Of a stretch of DNA of 64,000 nucleotides, positions 29,601-38,300 are shown piece after piece (the stretch's first letter is position 1; each line of letters opens with the position of its first letter). A program made the translations under genes and the position numbers. The notes under the pieces are model-generated. The model saw nothing but the letters and a program-made list of their open reading frames with translations, was not told the DNA's origin and searched no databases. Origin of the DNA: a virus; the IMG/VR virus record IMGVR_UViG_3300028829_004116, positions 1-64,000 of that record; one strand, given 5' to 3'.

Positions 29601-32600
29601 ACATTTAATAATGACTTTGAAGAGGACCCTACATTAAATGGAACAGTTAATAGTCAATATGCTTTAAGATTTAATTCACCTATTTGGAGATATGTAAATA
29701 AGTGTTTTGGTAGATTAACCAGAAATCTTGCTACTAAAATAACAAGTGCTAACACTACTTATCCATTTCACTACAATGACTACTATGAAAAGGTAAGTAA
29801 TTATCATTTTTATGCTTCCGGCTACAAAGCAAGTGTTGGTAGAATACCTACGGCTGATGAACATAAGGATGATACAGATGCCGATAAACCTTACAGGATA
29901 GAACTACCGACAGAAAGAACCGGTCTTTTACCAGCAGTAGGTTCGAGGTCATACGATATTACCCGCTATCCTGATAATTTTAATACTTCTGAAAATCACT
30001 ACGGAAGAAGGTTAGAAATTGACGACACCGGAATTAGTATGGTTGATAGATATAAGGCTACATATGAATTATATGATAACGATAGTGGCCCTTTACATAT
30101 TTTTTCCATAGGTGACATTTACCCTGAAAGTAAAAAGAACCCTAATAATATAGGATTTACCGAAGGAACTTACAGTAGAAGTATTGCTGACTACGGAGTT
30201 GTTTTTAAAGGGCAACCCAAAGGTGCTGAAGTGGTTCTTAGCCATACTAATTGGTCTGGAGTTTCTACTATTAAAAATAGATTAAACGATGATTATTTTT
30301 ATCAACCTATTGAATCTTCTAAAGGTGATTTAAAAAGAATGAACCTTGTAAGATTAACTGATGTTACTTATGACATGATGATGAATGAAGTAGACTATGA
30401 AAATTACAAATTTGATAATTTTGGTGGACCTAAAACACATCAAATTATTAGTGAACAAATTACCAAAAATAGTCACATAATTAAAAGTTTTACTGAATCA
30501 GGATTTAGTCCGATTGACATTACACTTACTTCTAATATTTCAGCAGGAACTACTATTGCAGTAAATGATGATGGCTGGTTTGACACTGGAGGTAATTATA
30601 TATATACTCTCTATACTGACCCTTTTGATTCATATTCAGCAAATAGCGCACACAATGATTTTGATTACGGAGTCCCATTATTAATAGGGCAGGTTGCGAG
30701 TGTAAGTAATAATACTATTACTATTCCTGCTATAAGTGTTTCTCACCCAGCAGTAGGTTATACTTCCGGTTCAAAACTTTATGTTACAGTTAAGTTAGCC
30801 GCAGAAAGCGCAACTACAAATACTTTAAGTATTTCTGGAAATAATAGACAGCAATTTCCTATAATAAAGGTAACAGAAGTAGATAATGGTGATGGTGTAA
30901 TGGACCATAATTACAATACAACTATGGCTTTAGTTAATGTTGGTGACGGAAATACTACCGGTCCGGACCTCGATGCCGGTGATGGTGATATTGCTGAAGA
31001 AAATAGATTCCCACTTAATGTTGATAATGGTACTATTGCTGCAACACTTCACGATATTAACGGCATTGTTAAACTTCCTTATATTCCTGATTCCATAACA
31101 GATGGAAGTCATTTTAACGGTAATAATGGACTCGAAACAACTACTGGAACTAATACCCATATGTTTAGATGGAATTTTGATGCTAACTTTAATGGTGCTG
31201 TAATGACTATTACAAATGGAAAGGCTTTAGATTTTTTCCAATCAAACGGGCAGGGTAAAATGTGGTTTAACGGTACTACAATGGATATAGGTGCTGTTAC
31301 AACTTCACAAGTATTTAGCCTTACGGTTGGTTCGGACAGCAGTTATAATCAAGTAACATTGAGATTAACAAATGTAACTAATACGGCATTAACCTTTGCT
31401 ACTGACACGGGGAGTACAAGTCCCGGTTGGTCTAATTCGGATGAAACAAATTGTGTATTAACAATAAAAGGTCACTCTACAACAGTGAGTAAATCTGCAC
31501 AGAGATTATTCCCAATAAGAGCAATACAGGACAGCAAACATGGAGGTGCATTTACATTTAAAAATATGCACCCAGTTATTTTAGACATACCTACCTATTC
31601 TGGAAATACAGGGTCCGACGCATTAGGAACAAGTATTGAATGTAAGGCTACTGGTGCTATTATTACAGAAGAACCTGAAAGTATTTCACATTTTTCTATA
31701 CAAGTAGGTGGGTTTAAACATGATGAAAGCGTATATGATGTAGACGGATTAGAAATTTTAGTTCATAACGATTCAACAAGTAGTTCTGCTACCCCCGGAA
31801 TATATGAAAATAATATTGGTGGAACAAATTTTGCTGGAGTAAGACCGATAGAAGTTTTATTCAAACCATTTATAGATGTATCAGATTTCACAGTAACAAC
31901 ACATGCCGATGATGCTAGTTTAAAAACTACTGAAAAGATTTTATCTACTAATATGAAGGTAGATGTTTTAGATTATAACGCCGGTAGCGGCACTAATGAA
32001 TGGTTATGTTATTCTAATAATTTGACAGGTTACTATTTATATGGAAATAATAAATTATATAAAATTATTTCTCACACTGTTGCTAAAGACTCTACAACAT
32101 TTAAACATTATTTAAAAATAGATAATACCAATATTGCCAGCACAGGTCCTACGGTAGCCGCTACCCCAAGTGGTAATTTAACTCTTATGAAAATTAATCA
32201 AACCTGTACTTACGATTATTCACCTAAAGAAATACAATTAAATAAGCCTTCTTATCTTTACACTAAAAAACCCGGACATGATAAAATGACAGATAAAGTA
32301 CCTTCAGCACTTGATATAAGAGGTGGAAAGGAAATTCTTAATGGTGGATATTATTTAAGTGGTATCGCAAGGGGAGGTATTGAATCTTTATATACTGTAA
32401 TTGAACCTGATGGCACTGGAGGTAGTTATTTAATACCTCGGACAAATTCTGATATTTCATTTACAAATAGTTTTTCAATTAATAGCGAACATTCAGTGTA
32501 TATAACTGACGGTATTAATTCACTAAGAACTTCTATGTTTGTAAGTAATAATAAGTCGTTGTCATTTACAGATATGAAAGAGATGAAAGGCACACCTTCT

Positions 32601-33548
32601 ATCGGAAGTATTTTTACTATTACTACTAACCAAAATCCAGACTTTAAACCTGAATCAATTAGTATCTGCGCCCCGTTTAAAGTCGTGAGAGAAGCAGAAG
32701 AAATTGCCGATGATATTTTATCTAAGGTTGGATTACCGTATAATAAATCAGATAATACCGACAGATATTATTTAGCGGCAAATTACACAGGAGAGAATGC
32801 TCTTACTGCCACTAATAATGCCTTATCATTTAAAGGTTTAAAATTAAAAACAGCAGGGCAGGATATAATTATTACCAGTGATGAAGATGAAAAGGATTAT
32901 AGAGATATTGTTTTTGATGAAGATGATGATAAATATTCTATCATTAGTATTAAAAAGGACAAAACTCTCTATGATAGATTTAACAAAGTAATTTTATACG
33001 GAGATGGAGTTAGAGGGTTTGCTTCTAATTACAGAGATATTAAAAAACGCAATAGAGAATATGTTAAAGAAGTCTACGACTTTTCAATTGTAGATTCAAA
33101 ACAAGTACAAGAAAAGGCAATTAAATTATTAAAATTATTTACAAATTTACAGGAAGCCGTTGAGATTGAAGTTGGCAATAGAATACCTTTCTTAGAATCA
33201 GGACATATAGTTACAGTTAGTTTCCCAACTGAGGGTATTGATAGAGGGGAATATGTGGTAATAGAAGTTAATAGAGAAATGGCCTACCCCGTTAAAATAC
33301 TGCTTGGACAATATAATAGAGATTTAGCAAATACATTTTCCATGTTACTTTCGGAAACACGCAATTTACAAGGGAGGTCTAAGCAAAAAGTTTATACGAG
33401 TGTGACCTCTCCTAATGTTGATATACAAGCGATGAAGGTGAAATTAGTTAGGGCGAGCATAACTAAAACAACACAAGCAACTGCCAGTAGTGGTTCAACA
33501 TTAGGATTAACAAAGGGATTAGGTTTAGATTCGGGGATGGGACTATGA
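26658..33548 (+). CDS. Giant tail hub/baseplate protein (2296 aa)
   Basis: ATG after GAGGAGG. The whole length is beta-rich and multidomain. A G-T-G-I-P domain lies at about residues 790-855, several Ser/Thr-rich beta modules follow, and residues about 2010-2250 look like a baseplate hub fold (gp27/gpD type): an A-E-E-I-A-D-D-I-L-S-K-V-G-L helix, V-I-L-Y-G-D-G-V-R-G and a long helix before I-V-T-V-S-F-P. It links tube and fibres. The middle may carry receptor-binding modules. The size explains why hub and central fibre seem to be one gene. Confidence 0.7.
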   Translation: MAENVYVLNTGVDIPDNFALRSGSFNVKTSTNPRIVTQEANDSDVLGIYSYEIHTDDASAMGSGIVSGSLLNRLFPLGSQPADVTKYATNLFENPGYRITIDTGTAGVTLATDRDYFVLIYADNLLKHHIAKITEKQEYEGDIFNFDFEPALPENISAGTKVAIYQGPFNINKVGAGADNVVAVAYGLLNDTATSEERHDKYVEASRPTFYFYNGKTALDHDRKYTVLKTSTNTAGGPLKSVFVTDSPTSGYILDKSIFTQNANLVDNNKLNDRLLNGSNEATPRGINSGTAQGSLYDFDHTTWATSSKNYDDSDGGLKTYISYIDSPLRTQSLSTPYQLTTKKTITKKGNIFEAKYYDTERMLEKKINENESIQIKELIGSKEIKDEPTAQLPGTYDRVDTNAFRAEGLDSGVDLRRLLGSSAPYEPILIDGVYYIISSIGVPLDGDQTISVTHKRAIASTAYESVGTLSTDLLGKKAFRKVWSPLTLNYLIGHDIDTTILNDGSGDITRNGKNLVVTPATVFQSTRHALDSDIHGLEYVYEGRYYGYNAKVITGDKPNGFTTLDFEPESSYYSNSHILNSLKGNLLVYRTIFEGKIESTETKVEQGQFKYEITGRDVIGDLLNTAVNTNYTYSDEFVYSTMNPFNENYTDIGRNVSSISGAVVTADGAPNVNFGDVLYLKGTHGSLDPSYYLLGVVKSVSGNDITLVKDCYIRKHTTFVGDTTLATDIYKARRSVLAGKTLETSLRNTDRATTLIGSADKGAVFTTGKYFDYGTAYADNGKLNTITSRTIEGCTFSNTSTTITTPADGTADLIAGMLVRGTGIPDKATIVSITNTTTFTLSANTTSASATGGNSLIFGDLNGFEINNLITTISDDTDYTDSPIAFDFHYNTISSMVDFPVLSEVDTKDGLTQFEIGYVSPIVVGRIETDNLLDTFIESSDTAQASRKNNSIYLINGQGMPLGGFLHLLGGEVNTDKSPKTFNNDFEEDPTLNGTVNSQYALRFNSPIWRYVNKCFGRLTRNLATKITSANTTYPFHYNDYYEKVSNYHFYASGYKASVGRIPTADEHKDDTDADKPYRIELPTERTGLLPAVGSRSYDITRYPDNFNTSENHYGRRLEIDDTGISMVDRYKATYELYDNDSGPLHIFSIGDIYPESKKNPNNIGFTEGTYSRSIADYGVVFKGQPKGAEVVLSHTNWSGVSTIKNRLNDDYFYQPIESSKGDLKRMNLVRLTDVTYDMMMNEVDYENYKFDNFGGPKTHQIISEQITKNSHIIKSFTESGFSPIDITLTSNISAGTTIAVNDDGWFDTGGNYIYTLYTDPFDSYSANSAHNDFDYGVPLLIGQVASVSNNTITIPAISVSHPAVGYTSGSKLYVTVKLAAESATTNTLSISGNNRQQFPIIKVTEVDNGDGVMDHNYNTTMALVNVGDGNTTGPDLDAGDGDIAEENRFPLNVDNGTIAATLHDINGIVKLPYIPDSITDGSHFNGNNGLETTTGTNTHMFRWNFDANFNGAVMTITNGKALDFFQSNGQGKMWFNGTTMDIGAVTTSQVFSLTVGSDSSYNQVTLRLTNVTNTALTFATDTGSTSPGWSNSDETNCVLTIKGHSTTVSKSAQRLFPIRAIQDSKHGGAFTFKNMHPVILDIPTYSGNTGSDALGTSIECKATGAIITEEPESISHFSIQVGGFKHDESVYDVDGLEILVHNDSTSSSATPGIYENNIGGTNFAGVRPIEVLFKPFIDVSDFTVTTHADDASLKTTEKILSTNMKVDVLDYNAGSGTNEWLCYSNNLTGYYLYGNNKLYKIISHTVAKDSTTFKHYLKIDNTNIASTGPTVAATPSGNLTLMKINQTCTYDYSPKEIQLNKPSYLYTKKPGHDKMTDKVPSALDIRGGKEILNGGYYLSGIARGGIESLYTVIEPDGTGGSYLIPRTNSDISFTNSFSINSEHSVYITDGINSLRTSMFVSNNKSLSFTDMKEMKGTPSIGSIFTITTNQNPDFKPESISICAPFKVVREAEEIADDILSKVGLPYNKSDNTDRYYLAANYTGENALTATNNALSFKGLKLKTAGQDIIITSDEDEKDYRDIVFDEDDDKYSIISIKKDKTLYDRFNKVILYGDGVRGFASNYRDIKKRNREYVKEVYDFSIVDSKQVQEKAIKLLKLFTNLQEAVEIEVGNRIPFLESGHIVTVSFPTEGIDRGEYVVIEVNREMAYPVKILLGQYNRDLANTFSMLLSETRNLQGRSKQKVYTSVTSPNVDIQAMKVKLVRASITKTTQATASSGSTLGLTKGLGLDSGMGL

Positions 33549-33889
33549 TTACAAAACAAGCAAGGGCTACAATAAAAGCAGATGTAATTTCTACATACAC
33601 TCATTTTGAAGTAGGAACAGGTGGAGATTCTACAAACCCTAATGCTAATTCCTTAGACGCACCTTTAGCAAACAGGGCTACTGTAACTTCTGTTTCAAGT
33701 GGCGAATCCTCAGTAGATTTTTCTTTTACAGTTCAAGGTTCTACATTTGTAGGACACACGATTAAAGAAGTAGGAATCTTTTCAGCATCAACGGGTGGTA
33801 ATATGTTGTTAAGAGTTAATTACGATGGCATTGGGCCATTAACATCACTCGATGAAATAGAATTTATTATAACAGTGGAAGTGGACTAA
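33545..33889 (+). CDS. Small tail/baseplate protein (114 aa)
   Basis: Starts in an ATGA overlap with the giant hub gene and ends in a TAATG overlap with the fibre gene. The beta-rich sequence has a T-I-K-E-V-G-I-F-S strand and a final I-E-F-I-I-T-V-E-V strand, a pattern seen in small proteins that adapt fibres to baseplates. Function inferred from position. Confidence 0.65.
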   Translation: MITKQARATIKADVISTYTHFEVGTGGDSTNPNANSLDAPLANRATVTSVSSGESSVDFSFTVQGSTFVGHTIKEVGIFSASTGGNMLLRVNYDGIGPLTSLDEIEFIITVEVD

Positions 33890-36207
33890 TGACAATAACG
33901 ACAGCAAATCAAAAAGGAATAACAACTTTGGGTGGAACCAGCGGTTTAGTAGACCAAACAGATAAAATGCACAGTGGACTTATAAAGGCTTTAGAGGTAT
34001 TTGGACAGGGTAGAAAAATTATGGGACACGCTGGATTTGAAATATATGATTCGGGTTCCTATGTGGGTTATAGACTTAAACAACCTATACACTTTTTAGA
34101 TTTAGGTCGCCATGTTACATATGAAACAAATTTAGAAGTTTCATATACTTCTCAACAAAGAGATGCTAATTATGATAAATATGATTGGGTTGTATTAGTT
34201 CCTAATCATGGTGGTAATCCTGCACTTCTTATTGTTCCGGGGACTCTCGACGGTGCTAACGCTTTAGTTTCGGATATAACAGAAGGTTGTATTCCCGTTG
34301 CTTTGATTAAGGTTCCTGCTGGAACAGATACCGACGATACCACCGGTTATCAAGCACAGTTATATACATTTAATAATCGTCGCCAAGATTTATCACTTGG
34401 ATATGATGACGGGGCAACGCCACCTTATTATAAAAATACATTAACTGCTATTTCATCCGCAGGAGGAACTACTTTTACTAATACTATTGGAGATTTAATT
34501 TTTGACAATACAGATGTTAACGACCAAATTGTTATGAGATTAGGAACTGATACTACTGCTACCGCTTTTGAAGTTAGAAACGATTCCGACACAGCCGCTT
34601 TTAAAGTTAATGGTTTATCCGCTACTGATGTTGTAGGTAATTTAGTTGTCACACAGGGTTCAGCAGGTGGACAAATAGCACTTAAGATTGATAATGATGA
34701 TGTTGATAAAGTTGCTTTAGGTATTGAAGCCGCAAATACAACTGCTAATGTTTTAGATATTACTGCTAATGCTTTGACTACCGGTGCGGTTATTAAAAGT
34801 TCTTCGACGGCATTAACTACTGGGGCGGCTATTGATTTAATTTCTACTTCTACACCTGCTGATGGTAGTGGTTCTACACCCCACACTTTTAAAACTACTC
34901 AAGCGGGAACTGGAACTCATACAGTAAAGGGGCTACTTGTAGATGTAAATAAAACCGGAGTTACGGATAATGGGAAAACAACTACTCTTACTGGAATACA
35001 TTTAGATGTTGATGATACGGCTACAAATAATTCAGTAGGAACAGTAACTATGACAGGTTTAGATATAGATGTGAACTCGGCTAGTGATACTGGAACCATA
35101 AAAAACATTGGATTAGATGTAGAGGTTGCAGGGGCAGATACTAATTATGCCGCTTTATTTAATGGTGGTAATGTTGGTATTGGGACAACAGCACCAGAAA
35201 GAGCATTAGAAATAGAAGCCGCTTCAAACCCCGGAATTAGATTACAAGAAACGGGTCAATCGGGATATTTAGAGATGTTTGGTTTAGCAGATAGCCAAGC
35301 ACAGATTAAAGCCACTAACGCAACTTCGGGAGAAACATGTAGTCTTGATATAGATGTATCAACTGTATCGGGTAATAATCAAGTAATAAGATTTTTCCGT
35401 AATGCTAATACATCTTCTGCTGGTATTATCCAAGTTCACGACCCCGGAGAAGTAACAACAACTTTAGCAGTTGTAGCCGCTAATGGAAAGACCTCGATAG
35501 GAAGTGGAACAGTTGATGCTAATTCAATGCTAACAGTCGAAGGGGCAATTTCTTTAGATGAAATAGGAGTTGCACCTACTAATACTGCTGATAGAGCGCA
35601 ACTATATGCAATACAGGGAGATAGACATTTGCGTTATGTAGATGGTGCTGGTGTTGATTTACCTATATTATTAGGAGGAAAACATTCTATTTGGATTCCC
35701 GCAGAAGCAATTAGTCCGAGAAGTAATGCTGGTTGTGGTGCTTTGGCTACAACAGCCGCCGCTACAAATGGAAGACCTGATATTAGAGCATTACCTTTTG
35801 ATAAAGATTCAGATGAACATGGACAATTTACAATAGCGATGCCCGCTACTTGGAATGGAGGAACTGTGACAGCACAATTTTATTGGACTTCAACTTCTTC
35901 AACAACTTCCCATGATGTAACTTGGGCTATTCAAGGTGTTTCTTTAGCAAATGATAATCCAATTGACACCGCTTTTGGAACTGCCGTGGTTAAACACGAT
36001 ACAGTAATAGCGGCTAAAGACCTTCATATTAGTGGTGAAACAGGTGCAATAACTGTTGCAGGTGCAGGTGCAGGAGAATTAGTTTGTTTTCAAGTTTATC
36101 GAGATGTTGATGGAAACGGAACTGCCGCTAATGATGATTTAAATGTTGATGCTTTATTAATGGGAGTTAAAATATTTTATACTATTTCAAGAGGAAATGA
36201 GTCGTGA
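33889..36207 (+). CDS. Tail fibre protein (772 aa)
   Basis: The N-terminal ~150 residues form an anchoring domain. A repetitive fibre shaft follows, with recurring T-G-x-x-x-D-V-D and L-D-V-D-type strands and the common fibre element N-V-G-I-G-T-T-A-P-E near residue 430. The C-terminal ~180 residues form a compact beta domain (F-T-I-A-M-P-A-T-W-N-G ... Q-F-Y-W-T-S-T) that is the likely receptor-binding tip. No chaperone-peptidase domain is visible. Confidence 0.75.
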   Translation: MTITTANQKGITTLGGTSGLVDQTDKMHSGLIKALEVFGQGRKIMGHAGFEIYDSGSYVGYRLKQPIHFLDLGRHVTYETNLEVSYTSQQRDANYDKYDWVVLVPNHGGNPALLIVPGTLDGANALVSDITEGCIPVALIKVPAGTDTDDTTGYQAQLYTFNNRRQDLSLGYDDGATPPYYKNTLTAISSAGGTTFTNTIGDLIFDNTDVNDQIVMRLGTDTTATAFEVRNDSDTAAFKVNGLSATDVVGNLVVTQGSAGGQIALKIDNDDVDKVALGIEAANTTANVLDITANALTTGAVIKSSSTALTTGAAIDLISTSTPADGSGSTPHTFKTTQAGTGTHTVKGLLVDVNKTGVTDNGKTTTLTGIHLDVDDTATNNSVGTVTMTGLDIDVNSASDTGTIKNIGLDVEVAGADTNYAALFNGGNVGIGTTAPERALEIEAASNPGIRLQETGQSGYLEMFGLADSQAQIKATNATSGETCSLDIDVSTVSGNNQVIRFFRNANTSSAGIIQVHDPGEVTTTLAVVAANGKTSIGSGTVDANSMLTVEGAISLDEIGVAPTNTADRAQLYAIQGDRHLRYVDGAGVDLPILLGGKHSIWIPAEAISPRSNAGCGALATTAAATNGRPDIRALPFDKDSDEHGQFTIAMPATWNGGTVTAQFYWTSTSSTTSHDVTWAIQGVSLANDNPIDTAFGTAVVKHDTVIAAKDLHISGETGAITVAGAGAGELVCFQVYRDVDGNGTAANDDLNVDALLMGVKIFYTISRGNES

Positions 36208-36211
36208 TACT

Positions 36212-36673
36212 ATGTTTGGTAGAACAGTAAATGGGTTTGGTTCTTATGCAAATAGAACAGTAGCGGTTTCAGCAGTATCGGATATTTACAGTGAAGATGA
36301 TATTGGAACAGGTGCAACAGGTGATGGTAATAGTAAGTTCACTAAAACCGTAGGAGGTTCTGCAACACATAATCAAAGGGTATTAGAACCATTAGAGGTT
36401 TCAGGAGGACAAGCAGTTACAGTTGGATTAAATGGTGAATGGACTGGAACGGAAACTTCTATAAGTTGGTCTATATTAGAACTGGATAATGGTGCGGGTT
36501 TAGTTACTGGTATTTCTCCATCAAGCGGAACATCGGCAGGTTTTGACCCAGTATTTACAATAGCAGGTGGTAATCAACAAGGTAATCAGGCACTTTATCA
36601 ACTTACATTACAGGTAGTAAATAGCGGTGGAACTACAACTAAAAATTGGGATTTTATAATACTCGTTCCGTGA
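36212..36673 (+). CDS. Fibre-associated Ig-like protein (153 aa)
   Basis: ATG 36212 is chosen because GTGAT precedes it; ATG 36197 would add five residues but has a poor site. The product is Gly/Ser/Thr-rich with an Ig-like beta pattern (V-T-V-G-L-N-G-E-W-T-G-T-E-T-S-I-S-W-S) and a Trp-containing last strand. It lies directly behind the fibre gene, so it may be a fibre tip or an adhesin subunit. Confidence 0.6.
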   Translation: MFGRTVNGFGSYANRTVAVSAVSDIYSEDDIGTGATGDGNSKFTKTVGGSATHNQRVLEPLEVSGGQAVTVGLNGEWTGTETSISWSILELDNGAGLVTGISPSSGTSAGFDPVFTIAGGNQQGNQALYQLTLQVVNSGGTTTKNWDFIILVP

Positions 36674-36726
36674 TAATAGACAAATATTAAATAGTCGTTA
36701 TTAGTTCGTTTATAATAGTGGTAGGC

Positions 36727-36936
36727 ATGTCTGATTTAGATGAAGTCCTTGAAAGAGATTCGGATGGTAAGATTAATTGGCTTGTCTCGAAAGTGAATGA
36801 CATTGACACACGAGTTCACACTATTGAAACAAACCATTTATTTCACATGGAAAAAGACATGGCTATGTTACGAAAGGGAGTTTATCTTCTTGCCGCAATC
36901 GGTATTACATATTTAACGGGAGTACAATTACTATGA
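36727..36936 (+). CDS. XhlA-like membrane-anchored coiled-coil protein, lysis candidate (69 aa)
   Basis: An N-terminal acidic coiled coil of about 45 residues is followed by one hydrophobic segment (V-Y-L-L-A-A-I-G-I-T-Y-L-T-G-V). This layout matches haemolysin XhlA-type lysis accessory proteins. A GTG at 36718 is an alternative start. An AT-rich gap upstream holds a weak TATA-like element (36684-36693). The stop overlaps the next gene as ATGA, pairing it with the holin-like protein. Confidence 0.6.
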   Translation: MSDLDEVLERDSDGKINWLVSKVNDIDTRVHTIETNHLFHMEKDMAMLRKGVYLLAAIGITYLTGVQLL

Positions 36937-37373
36937 AACAAACAAAAGATACATTTAATGACAGAATGGTTAAGCGAACAGTATTACCAGCAATTTATCT
37001 ATGGCTTTTAGCCGCAGGTTCAGTAGTGGCTATGGGTATTTTAAAACCCGATGTAGTCTTGAATAACCTTGATGGGTTTATTGCTCTTATAGCAATTATT
37101 GGTGGAACTGCCGCCCCTGCTCTTTCAACAGTTTTGCGTATGTGGGAATCCGAACAGACCATTGAGATTGATAATATGGGCGTTGAAATGGAACATGAGC
37201 GTGACCGTGATGCACTAAAGAAGCAACACTTAATTGACTTAGAAAAGGTTCAACAGAAGCATGAACACGCCCTACTTACTGCGGCTCAAGAGCATAAACA
37301 TATTGTTGAGAAGCATAAAGAAACCATTGTTAAACTTACACCTATCCATAAGATGGGTGAAAATACGGAGTAA
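36933..37373 (+). CDS. Holin-like protein with two membrane segments and a coiled-coil tail (146 aa)
   Basis: Two hydrophobic segments at about residues 16-36 and 46-68 are followed by a charged His/Lys/Glu coiled coil of about 65 residues. The pattern fits a small holin or other membrane protein of the lysis stage, coupled to the XhlA-like gene. No endolysin was recognised nearby, so the lysis role is inference. Confidence 0.55.
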   Translation: MKQTKDTFNDRMVKRTVLPAIYLWLLAAGSVVAMGILKPDVVLNNLDGFIALIAIIGGTAAPALSTVLRMWESEQTIEIDNMGVEMEHERDRDALKKQHLIDLEKVQQKHEHALLTAAQEHKHIVEKHKETIVKLTPIHKMGENTE

Positions 37374-37378
37374 TAAAT

Positions 37379-37522
37379 ATGTGGCGAGATACTTTAAAAA
37401 AGGATGCTGAAACTTATTTTAGAGAAAAAATTGCGGAGTATGAGCGCAGATTAAAAAGGGACCCGAAAGATGTTAAGGCTAAAAATGCCTTGAAATATTA
37501 TAGAGAACAATTAGGTGAGTAA
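37379..37522 (+). CDS. Small W-x-x-x-L-K signature protein (47 aa)
   Basis: Reading from ATG 37379 gives MWRDTLKKDAE and then one charged helix ending L-G-E. It is one of three tiny to small proteins at the end of the module that begin with the shared Trp signature. The next ATG at 37523 follows its stop directly. Too short for a domain call. Confidence 0.6.
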   Translation: MWRDTLKKDAETYFREKIAEYERRLKRDPKDVKAKNALKYYREQLGE

Positions 37523-37636
37523 ATGACACGATGTAATTTTTTAGATACTTGGTTTGATGAACAGTCAAAGATAATAGATAAAAAAGAAGAGAAAACTAAG
37601 AAAGATTTTGTAACTGGAAAGGAGGTAAAAAAATGA
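37523..37636 (+). CDS. Very small charged protein (37 aa)
   Basis: Starts directly after the previous stop, with a GGTGAG site inside the previous gene, and ends in an ATGA overlap with the next gene. It has an N-terminal hydrophobic/aromatic stretch with a Trp at residue 10, then a Lys/Glu-rich tail. Tight coupling on both sides is the main argument that it is real. Confidence 0.5.
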   Translation: MTRCNFLDTWFDEQSKIIDKKEEKTKKDFVTGKEVKK

Positions 37637-37968
37637 GTTGGCAAGATATATTAAAAGTTCATCCCATGTCACTAAAAGTTATAGGTTCTGCTATAAGACA
37701 GGCAATTAGTAATCATTTAGAAGAAACGGGTAGAAAAGATGTGTATGAGTTTGAAGAAATTATAAAACTGTTTCCTAAATATTTAGAAATAACGGGACAA
37801 AAATCTAAAGCAAGGTTAAAAAATAAATTTGAAAAGATGGTGATGAGATATATTCCCGAAGGATATGGAAAATTAAAAGAATTATTAACCGATAAAAAAG
37901 GTTATGCTATACCGAGTTCTATTGAATCCGCAATTACCGGATGGAAAAAAATAGGTGAAAACGAATGA
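37633..37968 (+). CDS. W-x-x-I-L-K signature protein, short paralogue of 16701 (111 aa)
   Basis: MSWQDILK follows a strong GGAGG. The rest matches the first domain of the 336-residue protein at 16701: H-L-E-E-T-G near residue 30 and I-P-E-G-Y-G near residue 78, with similar helix lengths between. It therefore appears to be the free form of that domain. The stop overlaps the next start as ATGA. Confidence 0.65.
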   Translation: MSWQDILKVHPMSLKVIGSAIRQAISNHLEETGRKDVYEFEEIIKLFPKYLEITGQKSKARLKNKFEKMVMRYIPEGYGKLKELLTDKKGYAIPSSIESAITGWKKIGENE

Positions 37969-38141
37969 GTTGGCAGGACATTCTAAAATACAATCGAAAA
38001 CATTATGTTCGTGCAGGTCGTAAGCATAATGACCCTAAAACAATTAGTGTTCATCAAAAAATTTTAGAAATAGTTAATGACCCTAATATTCCAAGAAGAG
38101 AATTAGGTGCAAGAATAAAACAAATTTTAGAAGAGGAATAA
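37965..38141 (+). CDS. Small W-x-x-I-L-K signature protein (58 aa)
   Basis: MSWQDILK is identical in its first eight residues to the upstream neighbour, but the following basic sequence (H-Y-V-R-A-G-R-K-H) and C-terminal helix differ. This is the last gene of the rightward module. The signature on an otherwise unrelated short protein supports a portable targeting peptide. Confidence 0.65.
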   Translation: MSWQDILKYNRKHYVRAGRKHNDPKTISVHQKILEIVNDPNIPRRELGARIKQILEEE

Positions 38142-38176
38142 CTTTAGGCTAAAAAATCAAATCGAAAAATTTGCAT

Positions 38177-38210
38177 AAAAAAAGCCCCGACCCCCTATGG
38201 GGCCGAGGCC
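38177..38210 (-). terminator. Terminator for the leftward replication operon
   Basis: An imperfect GC-rich hairpin (GCCCCGACCCC / GGGGCCGAGGC, loop CTAT) is followed on the minus strand by seven T. It lies about 90 bases beyond the last leftward gene, in the convergent gap. Archaeal termination needs mainly the T run; the hairpin may add efficiency or protect the transcript end. Confidence 0.6.
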
Positions 38211-38279
38211 AAAAAAAGTATCTTTCTAACTGTTATCTTTCTTCATAGGGTATATGACCCCCCGAAATTGAACAGAACA

Positions 38280-38286
38280 TTTTTTT
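38280..38286 (+). terminator. Poly-T terminator for the rightward virion operon
   Basis: A run of seven T on the plus strand, in the 159-base gap between the convergent modules and preceded by a T-rich stretch at 38221-38248. It is opposite in polarity to the T run at 38177-38183. Archaeal RNA polymerase stops at such tracts. Confidence 0.45.
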
Positions 38287-38300
38287 AGGTTGAAACTCAA

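Noticed and set aside
34428-34886. Antisense open frame of 152 codons within the tail fibre gene
   Set aside because: Low-complexity Val/Ala/Ser translation caused by repetitive fibre codons; no start signal.
36709-36717. TTTATAATA as the TATA box of the lysis genes
   Set aside because: It is only about 14 bases before the ATG, too close; a weaker element at 36684-36693 is better placed but remains uncertain.
38184-38209. GC-rich imperfect palindrome considered as attachment site or replication origin
   Set aside because: It lies in a convergent gap, is flanked by a T run of the right polarity, and no integrase or repeat copy exists; a terminator is simpler.
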